Positions 39,228 to 47,937 of a stretch of DNA of 64,000 nucleotides are shown in pieces. The position numbers and the translations under genes are program-made. Each line of letters starts with the position of its first letter. The stretch's first letter is position 1. The DNA is taken from contig NZ_LIPG01000001.1 in NCBI RefSeq assembly GCF_001905505.1, forward strand, positions 806,001 through 870,000, given 5' to 3'. Below the pieces are notes generated by a model. That model saw only the letters and a program-made list of their open reading frames with translations, ran no database searches and was not told the origin of the DNA. The DNA is from Streptomyces sp. CB02058. Its GTDB lineage: Bacteria > Actinomycetota > Actinomycetes > Streptomycetales > Streptomycetaceae.

Positions 39228-39338
39228 CGGTGTCTCCGATTCGTGCGGTGGTGGCGGTGTGCACCGCCCGGGCCGGCCCGACGGGGCGTCGGCGGCGGTC
39301 GCATGGTGCTGGTGTTGTGCCGCCGGGTCAACAGCGTG

Positions 39339-39529
39339 CGAAATTTTCGTAGATTCGTGCAGTTCACGGGCCTGCTGCAACGAAACGTTGACCCTGCCTC
39401 AGGTGAGAAGGCATGAAAGTACAGGTCAGTGCGGATCAAGGCCTCTGATTGCTGGGCGCTGGCTGAACTTTCGCCGCATTCCTGCGAGATGAAGGAGTGG
39501 TTTTCGCGAAACACTTGACATTATTTTCG
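39339..39529. promoter_or_regulatory. Divergent control region of the xylan-type locus with CGAAA/TTTCG half-sites
   Basis: CGAAA-T-TTTCG at 39339-39349 matches the CGAAA-N-TTTCG palindrome reported upstream of streptomycete xylanases. Further half-sites: CGAAA 39381-39385 (inside CAACG-AAA-CGTTG, 39378-39390), TTTCG 39469-39473, TTTCG-CGAAA 39502-39511 and TTTCG 39525-39529. A consensus -35 TTGACA at 39515-39520 serves the sugar-binding protein gene and sits between the last two sites. Likely operators for the LacI regulator encoded at 44.8 kb. Confidence 0.65.
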
Positions 39530-39582
39530 GTGGCGGGGACCTTGTTGCCACCCACCCGCAGCCCTTGTTCCGGAGGACCACC

Positions 39583-40863
39583 ATGGGCCGTACGCGTGCC
39601 CGCAGAACCGCCGTCGCGCTCCTTGCCGCCACCGCTCTCGTCACGCTCGCCGCCTGCGGCTCGGGAACGGACACCGCGGACGGGAAGATCACCCTGACCG
39701 TCGCCACGTTCAGCGACTTCGGCTACAAGCCGCTCATCAAGGAGTACGAGCGCACCCACCCCGACATCGAGATCAAGGAGCGCATCTCCCAGTTCGACCA
39801 GCACCACAACCAGCTCTCCACGCAGATCGCCTCCGGCAGCGGAGCCGCCGACGTGGTCGCGATCGAGGAGGGCTACCTGCCGAAGTTCCGTTCGGTGAAG
39901 GACAAGTTCACCAACCTCGCCGATCACGGGGCGATGAACCGCAAGAGCGAGTACCTGGACTGGAAGTGGCAGCAGGGCACACTCGGCACGCCCGACTTCG
40001 TCATGGGCTACGGCACCGACGTCGGCAGTCTCGCCATCTGCTACCGCAAGGACCTCTTCGAGAAGGCCGGCCTGCCCACCGAGCGGACGGAGGTGGGAAA
40101 GCTCTGGCCGACCTGGGAGGACTACTTCGCCACGGGTGAGAAGTTCCAGGACAAGGTCAAGGACAAGGCGTGGTTCGACAGCTCCGGCAACATCTTCACC
40201 GCGATGATGAATCAGACCGAGTTCGGATTCTTCGACGCCGATGACCAGTACATAGGTGACAAGAACCCAAAGGTCCGTGAGTTCTTCATGGCGACGGCCG
40301 AGGCCACGGCGGACAAGCAGTCCGCCAACCTCCAGCCCTTCAGCCAGCAGTGGAACGCCGGCATCAAGCTCGGCCGGATGGCCACCATGACATGCCCCGC
40401 ATGGATGACCGGGCAGATCGCCGTCGCCGCGGGCGAGGCGAACGCCGGCAAGTGGGACATCGCGGCGGTCCCGGGCGGCGGCGGCAACTGGGGAGGCTCC
40501 TTCCTGGCCGTGCCCAAGCAGAGCAAGCACGCGAAGGAGGCCGCCGAGCTCGCCGACTTCCTGACCTCCGCGGCATCGCAGAAGAAGATCTTCACCGGTC
40601 CGGTGGGCGCGCTGCCCTCCCTCGTGTCGGTGTTCGAGGACCCCGAAGTGAAGGGCGCGACGTCGGACTACTTCAGCGACGCGCCGACGGGTGAGATCTA
40701 CGCCTCCTCGGCGAAGAGCCTCAAGCCCAACTACCGGGGCTCCAAGGACCAGCAGGCACGCATCCCGTTCGGCAACGCCCTCCAGCTCGTCGAGCAGGAC
40801 AAGGCCGATCCGGAAGAGGCGTGGGAGAAGTCGCTCGACGAAGCGGCCAAGAACCTCCGCTGA
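39583..40863 (+). CDS. ABC sugar-binding lipoprotein
   Basis: A 426-residue family-1 solute-binding protein. ATG 39583 follows GGAGG by six bases. Lipobox LAAC puts the lipid on Cys25. The mature part has the two-lobed pattern (ITLTVATFSDFGYKPLIKEY, then RISQFDQHHNQLSTQIASGS). It is first in an operon with two permeases and a GH43 xylosidase; by analogy with BxlE it probably binds xylo-oligosaccharides. No ATPase is encoded here, so it likely uses the shared MsiK-type ATPase. Confidence 0.9.
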   Translation: MGRTRARRTAVALLAATALVTLAACGSGTDTADGKITLTVATFSDFGYKPLIKEYERTHPDIEIKERISQFDQHHNQLSTQIASGSGAADVVAIEEGYLPKFRSVKDKFTNLADHGAMNRKSEYLDWKWQQGTLGTPDFVMGYGTDVGSLAICYRKDLFEKAGLPTERTEVGKLWPTWEDYFATGEKFQDKVKDKAWFDSSGNIFTAMMNQTEFGFFDADDQYIGDKNPKVREFFMATAEATADKQSANLQPFSQQWNAGIKLGRMATMTCPAWMTGQIAVAAGEANAGKWDIAAVPGGGGNWGGSFLAVPKQSKHAKEAAELADFLTSAASQKKIFTGPVGALPSLVSVFEDPEVKGATSDYFSDAPTGEIYASSAKSLKPNYRGSKDQQARIPFGNALQLVEQDKADPEEAWEKSLDEAAKNLR

Positions 40864-40902
40864 TGACGCGTGGGGCGGCGGCACCGCCTTCCGCCGGTCG
40901 TC

Positions 40903-40967
40903 GCCCCGCGTGGCGCCCGCCCCGCGTCGCACCGCGTTGCGCCCGCCCCGCGTCCGCCGCCCCGCGT
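40903..40967. repeat. Four copies of GCCCCGCGT between binding protein and permease
   Basis: GCCCCGCGT at 40903, 40919, 40945 and 40959 within the 156-base gap, with shared flanks such as CGCACC. They may form alternative hairpins that lower read-through, making the binding protein more abundant than the permeases. Confidence 0.5.
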
Positions 40968-41019
40968 CGCACCACCCCCGCAGAGTTCACGTGTCCGCCC
41001 ACCACTTCGGAGAACCGCC

Positions 41020-41973
41020 ATGGCGCTCCAAGTCGCCTCCTCCACCCCGGCCCAGAGCGCCGGCGGCAGTCGTCCCCGCCGACTGCGCCCCGACAAGCAC
41101 CTGCTGCCCTACCTGTTCATCGCTCCCTTCTTCGTCGTTTTCGGCGTCTTCGGGCTGTACCCGCTGCTCCAGACGTTCTGGGTGTCCCTGCACGACTGGG
41201 ACCGCCTCGCCGGTGCGGGGGAGTGGGTCGGCCTCGACAACTTCGGCCGGCTCCTGGACGACTCGGACTTCTACACCGCCACCTTCAACACCCTCAGCAT
41301 CTTCGTGCTCTCCACGGTGCCGCAGCTGCTCGCGGCCCTGGGCCTGGCCTGGCTGCTCGACCGGCATCTGCGGTCCCCCAGCGTGTGGCGGGCACTCGTC
41401 CTGGTGCCCCAGTACGTGTCGGTGGTGGCGGTCGCGCTGGTCTTCTCCCAGCTCTTCGGCCGGGACTTCGGCATCGTCAACTGGGCGCTGGAGGGCCTGG
41501 GACTGATCAGCGACCCGATCGACTGGACCGCTGACACGTGGAGTTCCCACCTCGCGATCAGTTTCATGGTCATGTGGCGCTGGACGGGATACAACGCCCT
41601 GATCTACCTGGCCGCCATGCAGGCCGTGCCGCGCGATCTGTACGAGTCCGCACAGATCGACGGCGCGGGGCGCTTCCTGACGTTCCGGAAGGTCACGCTG
41701 CCCGCCATCCGGCCGACCGTCGTCTTCACCGTGGTCATCTCCACCATCGGAGGTCTGCAACTGTTCGCCGAGCCCTTCCTGTTCGACCAGCAGGGCAACG
41801 CGGAGGGCGGCGCCGAGCACCAGTTCCAGACCCTGACGCTGATGCTCTACAAGTACGGCTTCATCAACAACGACGCCGGATACGCCTCCGCCGTCTCGTG
41901 GGTCCTCTTCCTCGTCATCGCGGTCGTCGCGGCCGTCAACTTCCTGCTCGCACGCCGCTCCCAGCGCAGCTGA
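41020..41973 (+). CDS. ABC sugar transporter permease 1 (MalF-like)
   Basis: 317 residues and six TM helices, starting PDKHLLPYLFIAPFFVVFGV; the EAA loop is YESAQIDGAGRFLTFRKVTLP. ATG 41020 has GGAGAA upstream; an earlier in-frame start has none. Partner of the next permease in a CUT1-type sugar importer. Confidence 0.92.
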   Translation: MALQVASSTPAQSAGGSRPRRLRPDKHLLPYLFIAPFFVVFGVFGLYPLLQTFWVSLHDWDRLAGAGEWVGLDNFGRLLDDSDFYTATFNTLSIFVLSTVPQLLAALGLAWLLDRHLRSPSVWRALVLVPQYVSVVAVALVFSQLFGRDFGIVNWALEGLGLISDPIDWTADTWSSHLAISFMVMWRWTGYNALIYLAAMQAVPRDLYESAQIDGAGRFLTFRKVTLPAIRPTVVFTVVISTIGGLQLFAEPFLFDQQGNAEGGAEHQFQTLTLMLYKYGFINNDAGYASAVSWVLFLVIAVVAAVNFLLARRSQRS

Positions 41974-42000
41974 CCCCGACCCGGCAACAAGGAGACGCCC

Positions 42001-42924
42001 ATGGCCGTCACCACCACACCCACCCGCGCTCCCTCGTCACAGGCCGCCTCACCCGACAGGCGCCGCCGCCGTCCCGGCAGGGTCCCCAAGCGTGGTCCGG
42101 GCCGCCTCGACAAGGCGGGCCCGTTCGCCTACGCCATCCTGGCGGCGATCACCCTCGCGTCCGTCTTCCCGCTCTACTGGAGCTTCGTCGTCGCCTCCCA
42201 CGACGACAACTCCGTCCTCGCCGGGTCCACGCCACCGCTGATACCCGGTGGCCATCTGATCGAGAACATCCAGCGTGTGTTCGAACTCTCGGCCTTCTGG
42301 CAGGCGCTCGGGAACTCCCTCGTCGTCGCCGGCACCACCGCCGTGAGCAACGTCCTGCTCTCCTCCCTGGCCGGCTTCGCCTTCGCCAAGCTCGCCTTCC
42401 CCGGCCGCAACGCACTGCTCGTGTGCGTGGTGATCACCGTGATGGTGCCGACCCAGCTCGGCGTCATCCCGCTGTACATGCTGGTCACCGACATGGGCCT
42501 GTACGGCAAGCTGTCCGCGCTGATCGTGCCCGCGCTGGTCTCCGCGGTCGGCGTCTTCTGGATGCGCCAGGCGATCGAGGAGAACATCCCCGACGAACTG
42601 ATCGAGGCCGCCCGCATGGACGGCGCCGGACTCCTGCGCACGTACTGGTACGTGGTCGTGCCCGGAGTGCGGACCACGGCGACCGTCCTCGGCATGTTCA
42701 CCTTCATGTTCGCCTGGAACGACTACTTCTGGCCGCTGATCGCGCTGCCGCCCGAGAACGGCACCGTGCAGATCGCCCTCAACCAGCTGGCCGCCGGCTA
42801 CTACACCGACTACACCCTGATGCTCGCCGGCGTCGTCGTCTCCGTACTGCCCGTCCTCGTCGTCTTCACCGTGCTCGCCCGCCGGATCGTGTCCGGTGTG
42901 ATGGCCGGCGCCGTCAAGGGCTGA
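42001..42924 (+). CDS. ABC sugar transporter permease 2 (MalG-like)
   Basis: 307 residues and six TM helices with EAA loop IEAARMDGAGLLRTYWYVVVP. AAGGAGA precedes the ATG. A basic cytoplasmic N-terminus (about 1-38) is followed by AYAILAAITLASVFPLYW. Gap to permease 1 is 27 bases. Confidence 0.92.
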   Translation: MAVTTTPTRAPSSQAASPDRRRRRPGRVPKRGPGRLDKAGPFAYAILAAITLASVFPLYWSFVVASHDDNSVLAGSTPPLIPGGHLIENIQRVFELSAFWQALGNSLVVAGTTAVSNVLLSSLAGFAFAKLAFPGRNALLVCVVITVMVPTQLGVIPLYMLVTDMGLYGKLSALIVPALVSAVGVFWMRQAIEENIPDELIEAARMDGAGLLRTYWYVVVPGVRTTATVLGMFTFMFAWNDYFWPLIALPPENGTVQIALNQLAAGYYTDYTLMLAGVVVSVLPVLVVFTVLARRIVSGVMAGAVKG

Positions 42925-42950
42925 AGCGCCCCCACCTCCCGGAGTGACCT

Positions 42951-44690
42951 ATGACTGCCGTGCCCACCGCCTCCCATCAGGACCGGTCGGATCGGCGAAA
43001 GCCCGACGACGGCCGCACCCCGGCCATCGTCAATCCCGTGCTGCCCGGCTTCCACCCCGACCCCTCGATCCTGCGCGTCGGCGAGGACTACTACATCGCC
43101 ACCTCCACCTTCGAATGGCTCCCCGGTGTCGCCGTCCATCACTCCCGGGACCTCGTCAACTGGCGTTCGCTCGGAGGCATCCTGGGCGAGAAGCGGCTCA
43201 TCGACCTGACCGGCCGGCCCGACTCCGGCGGTGTCTGGGCACCCTGCCTGTCGTACACCGACGGGCTCTTCCACCTCGTCTACAGCGACGTCACCAACCT
43301 CTCGGGCGCCTTCAAGGACGTACGCAACCACGTGATCACCGCCCCCGCCCTCGACGGACCCTGGTCCGACCCGGCCCCCTTCCCCTCCCACGGCTTCGAC
43401 CCGTCCCTCTTCCACGACGACGGCCCGGACGGCGACGGACGGAGCTGGGCGCTGTGGATGGAGTGGGACCACCGCCCCGGCCGTCACCCCTTCGCCGGCA
43501 TCCTCCTTCAGGAGTGGGACCGCGTGGAGCGCCGGGTCACCGGCCCCATGCACCGCGTTTTCACCGGCACTCCGCTCGCGCACACCGAGGGCCCGCACGT
43601 CTACCGCCACGACGGCTGGTACTACCTGATGACCGCGGAGGGCGGCACCTCCTGGTCGCACGCCGTCACCGTCGCCCGCTCCCGGAACCTGACCGGCCCC
43701 TACGAGGCCGACCCCGCGGGCCCGCTCCTCACCTCCGCCGGACACGACCGGCTGCCGCTCCAGAAGGCCGGGCACGGCAGCCTGGTGGCGACCCCGGGCG
43801 GTGAGTGGTTCCTGGCCCATCTCACGGCCCGGCCCCTCACCCCGCTGGGGTCCTGCGTCCTGGGCCGGGAGACCGCCATCCAGCGTGTCGTGTGGACGGC
43901 CGACGGCTGGCCGCGCCTCGACGGCGAGCCCCCGGCCGGCCACGAGGGAGGTTCTCTTCCACGGACCGTCGTACCCGGGCCGGCGCTGCCGCCCGCGCCC
44001 TCGCCCCCCAGGCCGGCGCGTGACCATTTCGACCGAACCGCCCTCGACACCGCCTGGGCGACCCTGCGGCGGCATCCGGATCCCTCCTGGATGAGCCTGA
44101 CCGAGCGCCCGGGCCATCTCAGACTGCGCGGAGGCCAGTCGCTCGGCTCCACCCACGGGCAGAGTGTCGTGGCCCGCCGCCAGCAGTCCACGGACTTCCA
44201 CTTCTCCGCGAGACTGACCGCGGAGCCCCGCTCGCCGCTCCAGATGGCCGGCATCGTCCACTACTACAACTCCACGCTGTGGCACTACCTGCACCTGACC
44301 TGGGACGAGACCCTCGGCCGGGTCCTGCGTGTCGGACTGTGCGCCCACGGGGAGTACTCCGAACCGGCAGCCGCCGTGGCCGTGCCCGACGGCGCGGTGG
44401 AGCTGCGGCTCTCCGTCCGGGGTCCGCAGGGCAGCTTCGCCTGGCGCACCGACCAGGACTCCGGCTGGCAGCGCGTCGGACCGGACCTCGACGTCACCCG
44501 CCTCTCCGACGAGAGCGCCACGCTCGGCGATCCGGCGACAGGACACTTCACGTCCTGGGGGTTCACCGGGGCGTTCGCAGGCCTGTCCGCACAGGACCTC
44601 ACCGGCACGGCCATGGCCGCCGACTTCGCCTGGGCGCAGTACCTGGAGCACCCGGAGGAGGCATCCACGGACCGCCCCGGCACCTGGTGA
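42951..44690 (+). CDS. GH43 beta-xylosidase
   Basis: A 579-residue enzyme with a five-bladed GH43 propeller (about 25-340) and a C-terminal beta-sandwich (about 360-570) of the type seen in GH43 subfamily 11/12 xylosidases. NPVLPGFHPDPSILRVGEDY carries the base Asp37, FDPSLFHDDG the Asp150 that tunes the acid, and AHTEGPHVY the acid Glu213. There is no signal peptide, so it acts in the cytoplasm on imported oligosaccharides, releasing xylose (or arabinose). The gene lies 26 bases after the permease gene. Confidence 0.9.
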   Translation: MTAVPTASHQDRSDRRKPDDGRTPAIVNPVLPGFHPDPSILRVGEDYYIATSTFEWLPGVAVHHSRDLVNWRSLGGILGEKRLIDLTGRPDSGGVWAPCLSYTDGLFHLVYSDVTNLSGAFKDVRNHVITAPALDGPWSDPAPFPSHGFDPSLFHDDGPDGDGRSWALWMEWDHRPGRHPFAGILLQEWDRVERRVTGPMHRVFTGTPLAHTEGPHVYRHDGWYYLMTAEGGTSWSHAVTVARSRNLTGPYEADPAGPLLTSAGHDRLPLQKAGHGSLVATPGGEWFLAHLTARPLTPLGSCVLGRETAIQRVVWTADGWPRLDGEPPAGHEGGSLPRTVVPGPALPPAPSPPRPARDHFDRTALDTAWATLRRHPDPSWMSLTERPGHLRLRGGQSLGSTHGQSVVARRQQSTDFHFSARLTAEPRSPLQMAGIVHYYNSTLWHYLHLTWDETLGRVLRVGLCAHGEYSEPAAAVAVPDGAVELRLSVRGPQGSFAWRTDQDSGWQRVGPDLDVTRLSDESATLGDPATGHFTSWGFTGAFAGLSAQDLTGTAMAADFAWAQYLEHPEEASTDRPGTW

Positions 44691-44779
44691 GACCCACCGG
44701 CGGGCCATGACAGACTCGACCGTCACCAGCCCGGAGCGCCAGAACATGGATCACGCACGCAGCGGAACGGACACCTCGG

Positions 44780-45811
44780 ATGACAGCGGACAAGCCCGAC
44801 GCCCAGGGCAGGATCACCCTCAACATCATCGCGTCCGAGGCGGGCGTGTCCGTCTCCACCGTCTCCAAGGTCCTGAACGGACGCTCCGACGTCTCCACCG
44901 ACACTAAGGAGCGCGTCGAGGCCGTCATGGACCACCTCGGCTACCAACGCCGCTCCACCCGCCGCCGCGGAGCCGTCATCGACCTGGTCCTGAACGAACT
45001 CGACAGCCTCTGGTCCGTGGAGATCATCCGCGGGGTCGACGAGGTGCTCAACGAGGCGGGCGCCAGCATGGTCCTGTCCGCGGTGCACGGCCGCAGCGCC
45101 GACACCCGCGAATGGCTCGACCAGCTCGCCTCCCGCCGCAGCAACGGGGCCGTCCTCGTCGTCTCCGACCTCACCCCGCAGCAGCGCAAGCGACTGGCCG
45201 CCCTGGACGTGCCGTTCGTGCTGCTCGACCCCGTGGGCAACGTCGACGCGCTGGTCCCCACCGTCGGCGCCACCAACTGGGCGGGGGCCGTGAGCGCCAC
45301 CCAGCACCTGATCGACCTCGGCCACACCCGGATCGCCCACCTCGCCGGACCGCGTCAGGTGCTGTGCAGCCGAGCCCGTGCGGACGGCTTCCGCGCGACC
45401 ATGGAAGGAGCCGAACTCCCCGTTCCCGAAGGCTGGGTACTCCACGGAGAGTTCAACGACGCCTCGGGACGCCGGGAGATGGAACGCTTGCTGGAAGCGG
45501 CCGAGGCCGCAGGTGAACAGCCGCCCACCGCGGTCTTCGCCGCGAGTGATCTCCAGGCGCTCGGCGCCTTCGAGGCACTCCGCGACCGCGGCCACTCCAT
45601 TCCGGGAGAGGTGAGCATCGTGGGGTTCGACGACCTCCCGGTCGCGCGCTGGACCCACCCTCCTCTCACCACGATCCGCCAACCACTGCTGGAGATGGCC
45701 TCCTTGGCCGCCACCACCCTGCTGCGCATCATCGACGGGGAGCCGGCCGATCAGTTCCGGCTGGAACTGGCCACCCAGTTGGTCGTACGAGGCAGTACCG
45801 CCGCCCCCTGA
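44780..45811 (+). CDS. LacI-family transcriptional regulator
   Basis: 343 residues: HTH at 12-60 ([20 protein letters not shown], then LNGRSDVS), then the periplasmic-binding-like sensor ([20 protein letters not shown] near the end). It is last in the sugar operon and is the probable repressor of the divergent locus, released by a xylo-oligosaccharide (inference from context). The start is not marked by a good ribosome-binding site. Confidence 0.9.
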   Translation: MTADKPDAQGRITLNIIASEAGVSVSTVSKVLNGRSDVSTDTKERVEAVMDHLGYQRRSTRRRGAVIDLVLNELDSLWSVEIIRGVDEVLNEAGASMVLSAVHGRSADTREWLDQLASRRSNGAVLVVSDLTPQQRKRLAALDVPFVLLDPVGNVDALVPTVGATNWAGAVSATQHLIDLGHTRIAHLAGPRQVLCSRARADGFRATMEGAELPVPEGWVLHGEFNDASGRREMERLLEAAEAAGEQPPTAVFAASDLQALGAFEALRDRGHSIPGEVSIVGFDDLPVARWTHPPLTTIRQPLLEMASLAATTLLRIIDGEPADQFRLELATQLVVRGSTAAP

Positions 45812-45889
45812 ACCGGAGGCAGCAGGCTGATCCGCTGCCCCGGCGCGCCGCCACCGCCCACCTGCGCGGACGAACGGCCCGAGCGGAAC

Positions 45890-45913
45890 GCCCGGCCCGG
45901 CCGTGCGCCGGGC
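45890..45913. terminator. Hairpin between lacI and the oxidoreductase gene
   Basis: GCCCGGC (45890-45896) and GCCGGGC (45907-45913) with a 10-base loop between convergent genes. Confidence 0.55.
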
Positions 45914-45917
45914 AGGC

Positions 45918-46868
45918 TCAGGGAAGGGTCAGCACGATCTTGCCGGTCGTGCGGCCCGTCTCGCCCAGAGCGTGGGCCTTCGCCGCTTCGGAGAGCGGGA
46001 AGACGGCCTCGATGTGGGCGCGCAGGGCGCCGGAGGCTGCCAGGTCGGCGACCGCGGTCATGCCCGCGTGGTCGGCCTCGACGAGGAGCGTTTCGACGCG
46101 GACCTCTCGTGCCGCGGCCCTGGCCGCCTCTTCGGGGTCGGTCCCCGGCAGCAGGGAGACGAGGGCACCCCCGGGACGCAGGGTGTCCAGGGAACGGGTG
46201 CGGGTGTCCCCGGAGAGCGGGTCGAGGACCATGTCGATGTCCTGGACGGAGTCGCGGAAGTCGGTGGTTCGGTAGTCGATGACCTCGTCCGCGCCGAGCG
46301 AGCGGACGAAGTCGTGCTTGGGGGCGCTGGCGGTGCCGATGACGTACGCGCCACGGGACTTCGCGATCTGGACGGCGAGGTGGCCGACCCCGCCGGCGGC
46401 CGCATGGACCAGGACGCGCTGTCCGGCGCGGACCTGGGCCGTGTCGACGATCGCCTGGTACGCGGTCAGGGCGGCGAGCGGCAGGGCACCGGCCTGCACG
46501 TGGTCGATGCCGGCGGGCTTGTGCGCGAAGGCGCGGGCGGGACCCGTCGCGTATTCCGCGTGGGAGCCGACACCGTGCGGATAGGGCAGCATTCCGAAGA
46601 CCTCGTCGCCGGGCTCGAACAGGGTGACGCCGAAGCCGACCGCCTCGACGACGCCGGACACGTCCCAGCCGAGGACCAACGGGAGACGGCCGAGGAAGAG
46701 GCCGGCGGCGCGGTGCTTCCAGTCGGTCGGGTTGACGCCCGCGGCGCTGACGCCGACGAGGATCTGGCCGGGGGCGGGCGCGGGACGGGGCAGGGTCACC
46801 TCTGCGAGGACCTCGGGGGAGCCGTACACGTCCTGGCTGATGGCGCGCATGGTGGTGTGGTTCGTCAT
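45918..46868 (-). CDS. NADP-dependent quinone oxidoreductase (zeta-crystallin type)
   Basis: 316 residues: GroES-like domain with GVSAAGVNPTDWKHRAAG and LGWDVSGVVEAVG, then a nucleotide-binding domain with VLVHAAAGGVGHLAVQIAKS and VDTAQVRAGQR. No catalytic zinc ligands. ATG 46868 (MTNHTTMRAIS) is used; MRAIS at 46850 is possible. It is divergent from an AraC-type gene across symmetrical sequence, the likely control unit. Confidence 0.9.
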   Translation of the reverse strand: MTNHTTMRAISQDVYGSPEVLAEVTLPRPAPAPGQILVGVSAAGVNPTDWKHRAAGLFLGRLPLVLGWDVSGVVEAVGFGVTLFEPGDEVFGMLPYPHGVGSHAEYATGPARAFAHKPAGIDHVQAGALPLAALTAYQAIVDTAQVRAGQRVLVHAAAGGVGHLAVQIAKSRGAYVIGTASAPKHDFVRSLGADEVIDYRTTDFRDSVQDIDMVLDPLSGDTRTRSLDTLRPGGALVSLLPGTDPEEAARAAAREVRVETLLVEADHAGMTAVADLAASGALRAHIEAVFPLSEAAKAHALGETGRTTGKIVLTLP

Positions 46869-46901
46869 GTGCACCAGCCTCGCCGGGTACTCGTCCGCGT
46901 A

Positions 46902-46942
46902 CCATGGCACAAATGCCAACTTCCGACGGGATCGTGCCATGG
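46902..46942. promoter_or_regulatory. Operator-like repeats in the oxidoreductase/AraC gap
   Basis: CCATGGCAC (46902-46910) is repeated inverted as GTGCCATGG (46934-46942), which overlaps the AraC start codon. Nested inside is TGGCA-CAAA-TGCCA (46905-46918). The TGGC half-sites recall AdpA-type recognition, and the adjacent regulator has the same domain layout as AdpA. Confidence 0.45.
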
Positions 46943-47928
46943 TCGCTGTCCATCGTGTCGTCGTTCTCGCCCTGGAGGGGGTGTATCCCTTCGAGCTCGG
47001 CATCCCGAGCCGGATCTTCGGTGAACTCCAGGACCGGTACGAGGTCTTGACCTGCTCCGTCGACGGCGGTCCCGTCACCACGAACGCCGACTTCTCGGTG
47101 ACCGTGGGACACGGTCCGGAGGTCCTCGCCACGGCGGACACGGTGCTGGTGCCGCCCTTCGACGTCTCCCGGCTCTCGCGCGAGCCGGCGCCGGGAGTGG
47201 CCGAGGCCCTCGCGGCGGTCCGGCCCGGGACCCGGATCGTCTCCATCTGCACGGCCGCCTTCGTGCTGGCGGCCGCCGGACTCCTCGACGGCCGTCCCGC
47301 CACCACCCACTGGGCCGTCGCCGAGGTCTTCCGGTCCTGGTACCCGGCGGTCGAGCTCGACCCGGACGTGCTGTTCGTGGACGACGGCGACGTGCTGACC
47401 TCGGCCGGCGCCGCCTCCGGTGTCGATGTCTGTCTCCACCTCGTACGGAGGGATCACGGCGCGGCCGCAGCCAATCACGTGGCGCGGGTCTGTGTCGTGC
47501 CGCCGTGGCGGGACGGCGGCCAGGCCCAGTTCATCGAGCACCCCGTGCCTCCGGCGTCCGCCAACAGCGCGTCGGCCACCCGCCAGTGGGCGCTGGAGCA
47601 CCTGCACGAGCCGCTGACCTTGCCGCAGCTCGCCGGACATGCCCGGATGAGCCTGCGCACCTTCGCTCGTCGTTTCGGCGAGGAGGTCGGGATGAGCCCG
47701 GGGCGCTGGCTGATCCAGCAGCGCGTGTCACGGGCCCAGTACCTCCTGGAGACCACCGACCTCTCCGTCGACGACATCGCGGGACAGGTCGGCTTCGCCA
47801 CCGGCACGTCCTTGCGCGAACACCTCCACGCGGCGATCGGCGTCTCGCCGATGACCTACCGCCGTACCTTCCGGGGTGCCGTCGCCGTAGAGGCGGGTGG
47901 GCGTGCGAGCCGTGTGGGGGCGGTGTAG
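46939..47928 (+). CDS. AraC-family regulator with DJ-1/PfpI-like domain
   Basis: 329 residues: a GATase1/DJ-1-like sensory domain (about 3-180: HRVVVLALEGVYPFELGIPS, then GTRIVSICTAAFVLAAAGLL) and a C-terminal AraC double HTH (about 215-315: LPQLAGHARMSLRTFARRFG, then DDIAGQVGFATGTSLREHLH). AdpA-like architecture, but this is a separate local regulator. TACCAT at 46900-46905 is a plausible -10. It probably controls the divergent quinone oxidoreductase. Confidence 0.9.
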   Translation: MVAVHRVVVLALEGVYPFELGIPSRIFGELQDRYEVLTCSVDGGPVTTNADFSVTVGHGPEVLATADTVLVPPFDVSRLSREPAPGVAEALAAVRPGTRIVSICTAAFVLAAAGLLDGRPATTHWAVAEVFRSWYPAVELDPDVLFVDDGDVLTSAGAASGVDVCLHLVRRDHGAAAANHVARVCVVPPWRDGGQAQFIEHPVPPASANSASATRQWALEHLHEPLTLPQLAGHARMSLRTFARRFGEEVGMSPGRWLIQQRVSRAQYLLETTDLSVDDIAGQVGFATGTSLREHLHAAIGVSPMTYRRTFRGAVAVEAGGRASRVGAV

Positions 47929-47937
47929 AGAGGAGTC

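Noticed and set aside
46913..47050. ATG exactly seven bases after TACCAT before the AraC gene
   Set aside because: It fits the leaderless spacing but opens a short out-of-frame reading antagonistic to the AraC frame; more likely the regulator mRNA has a 26-base leader.
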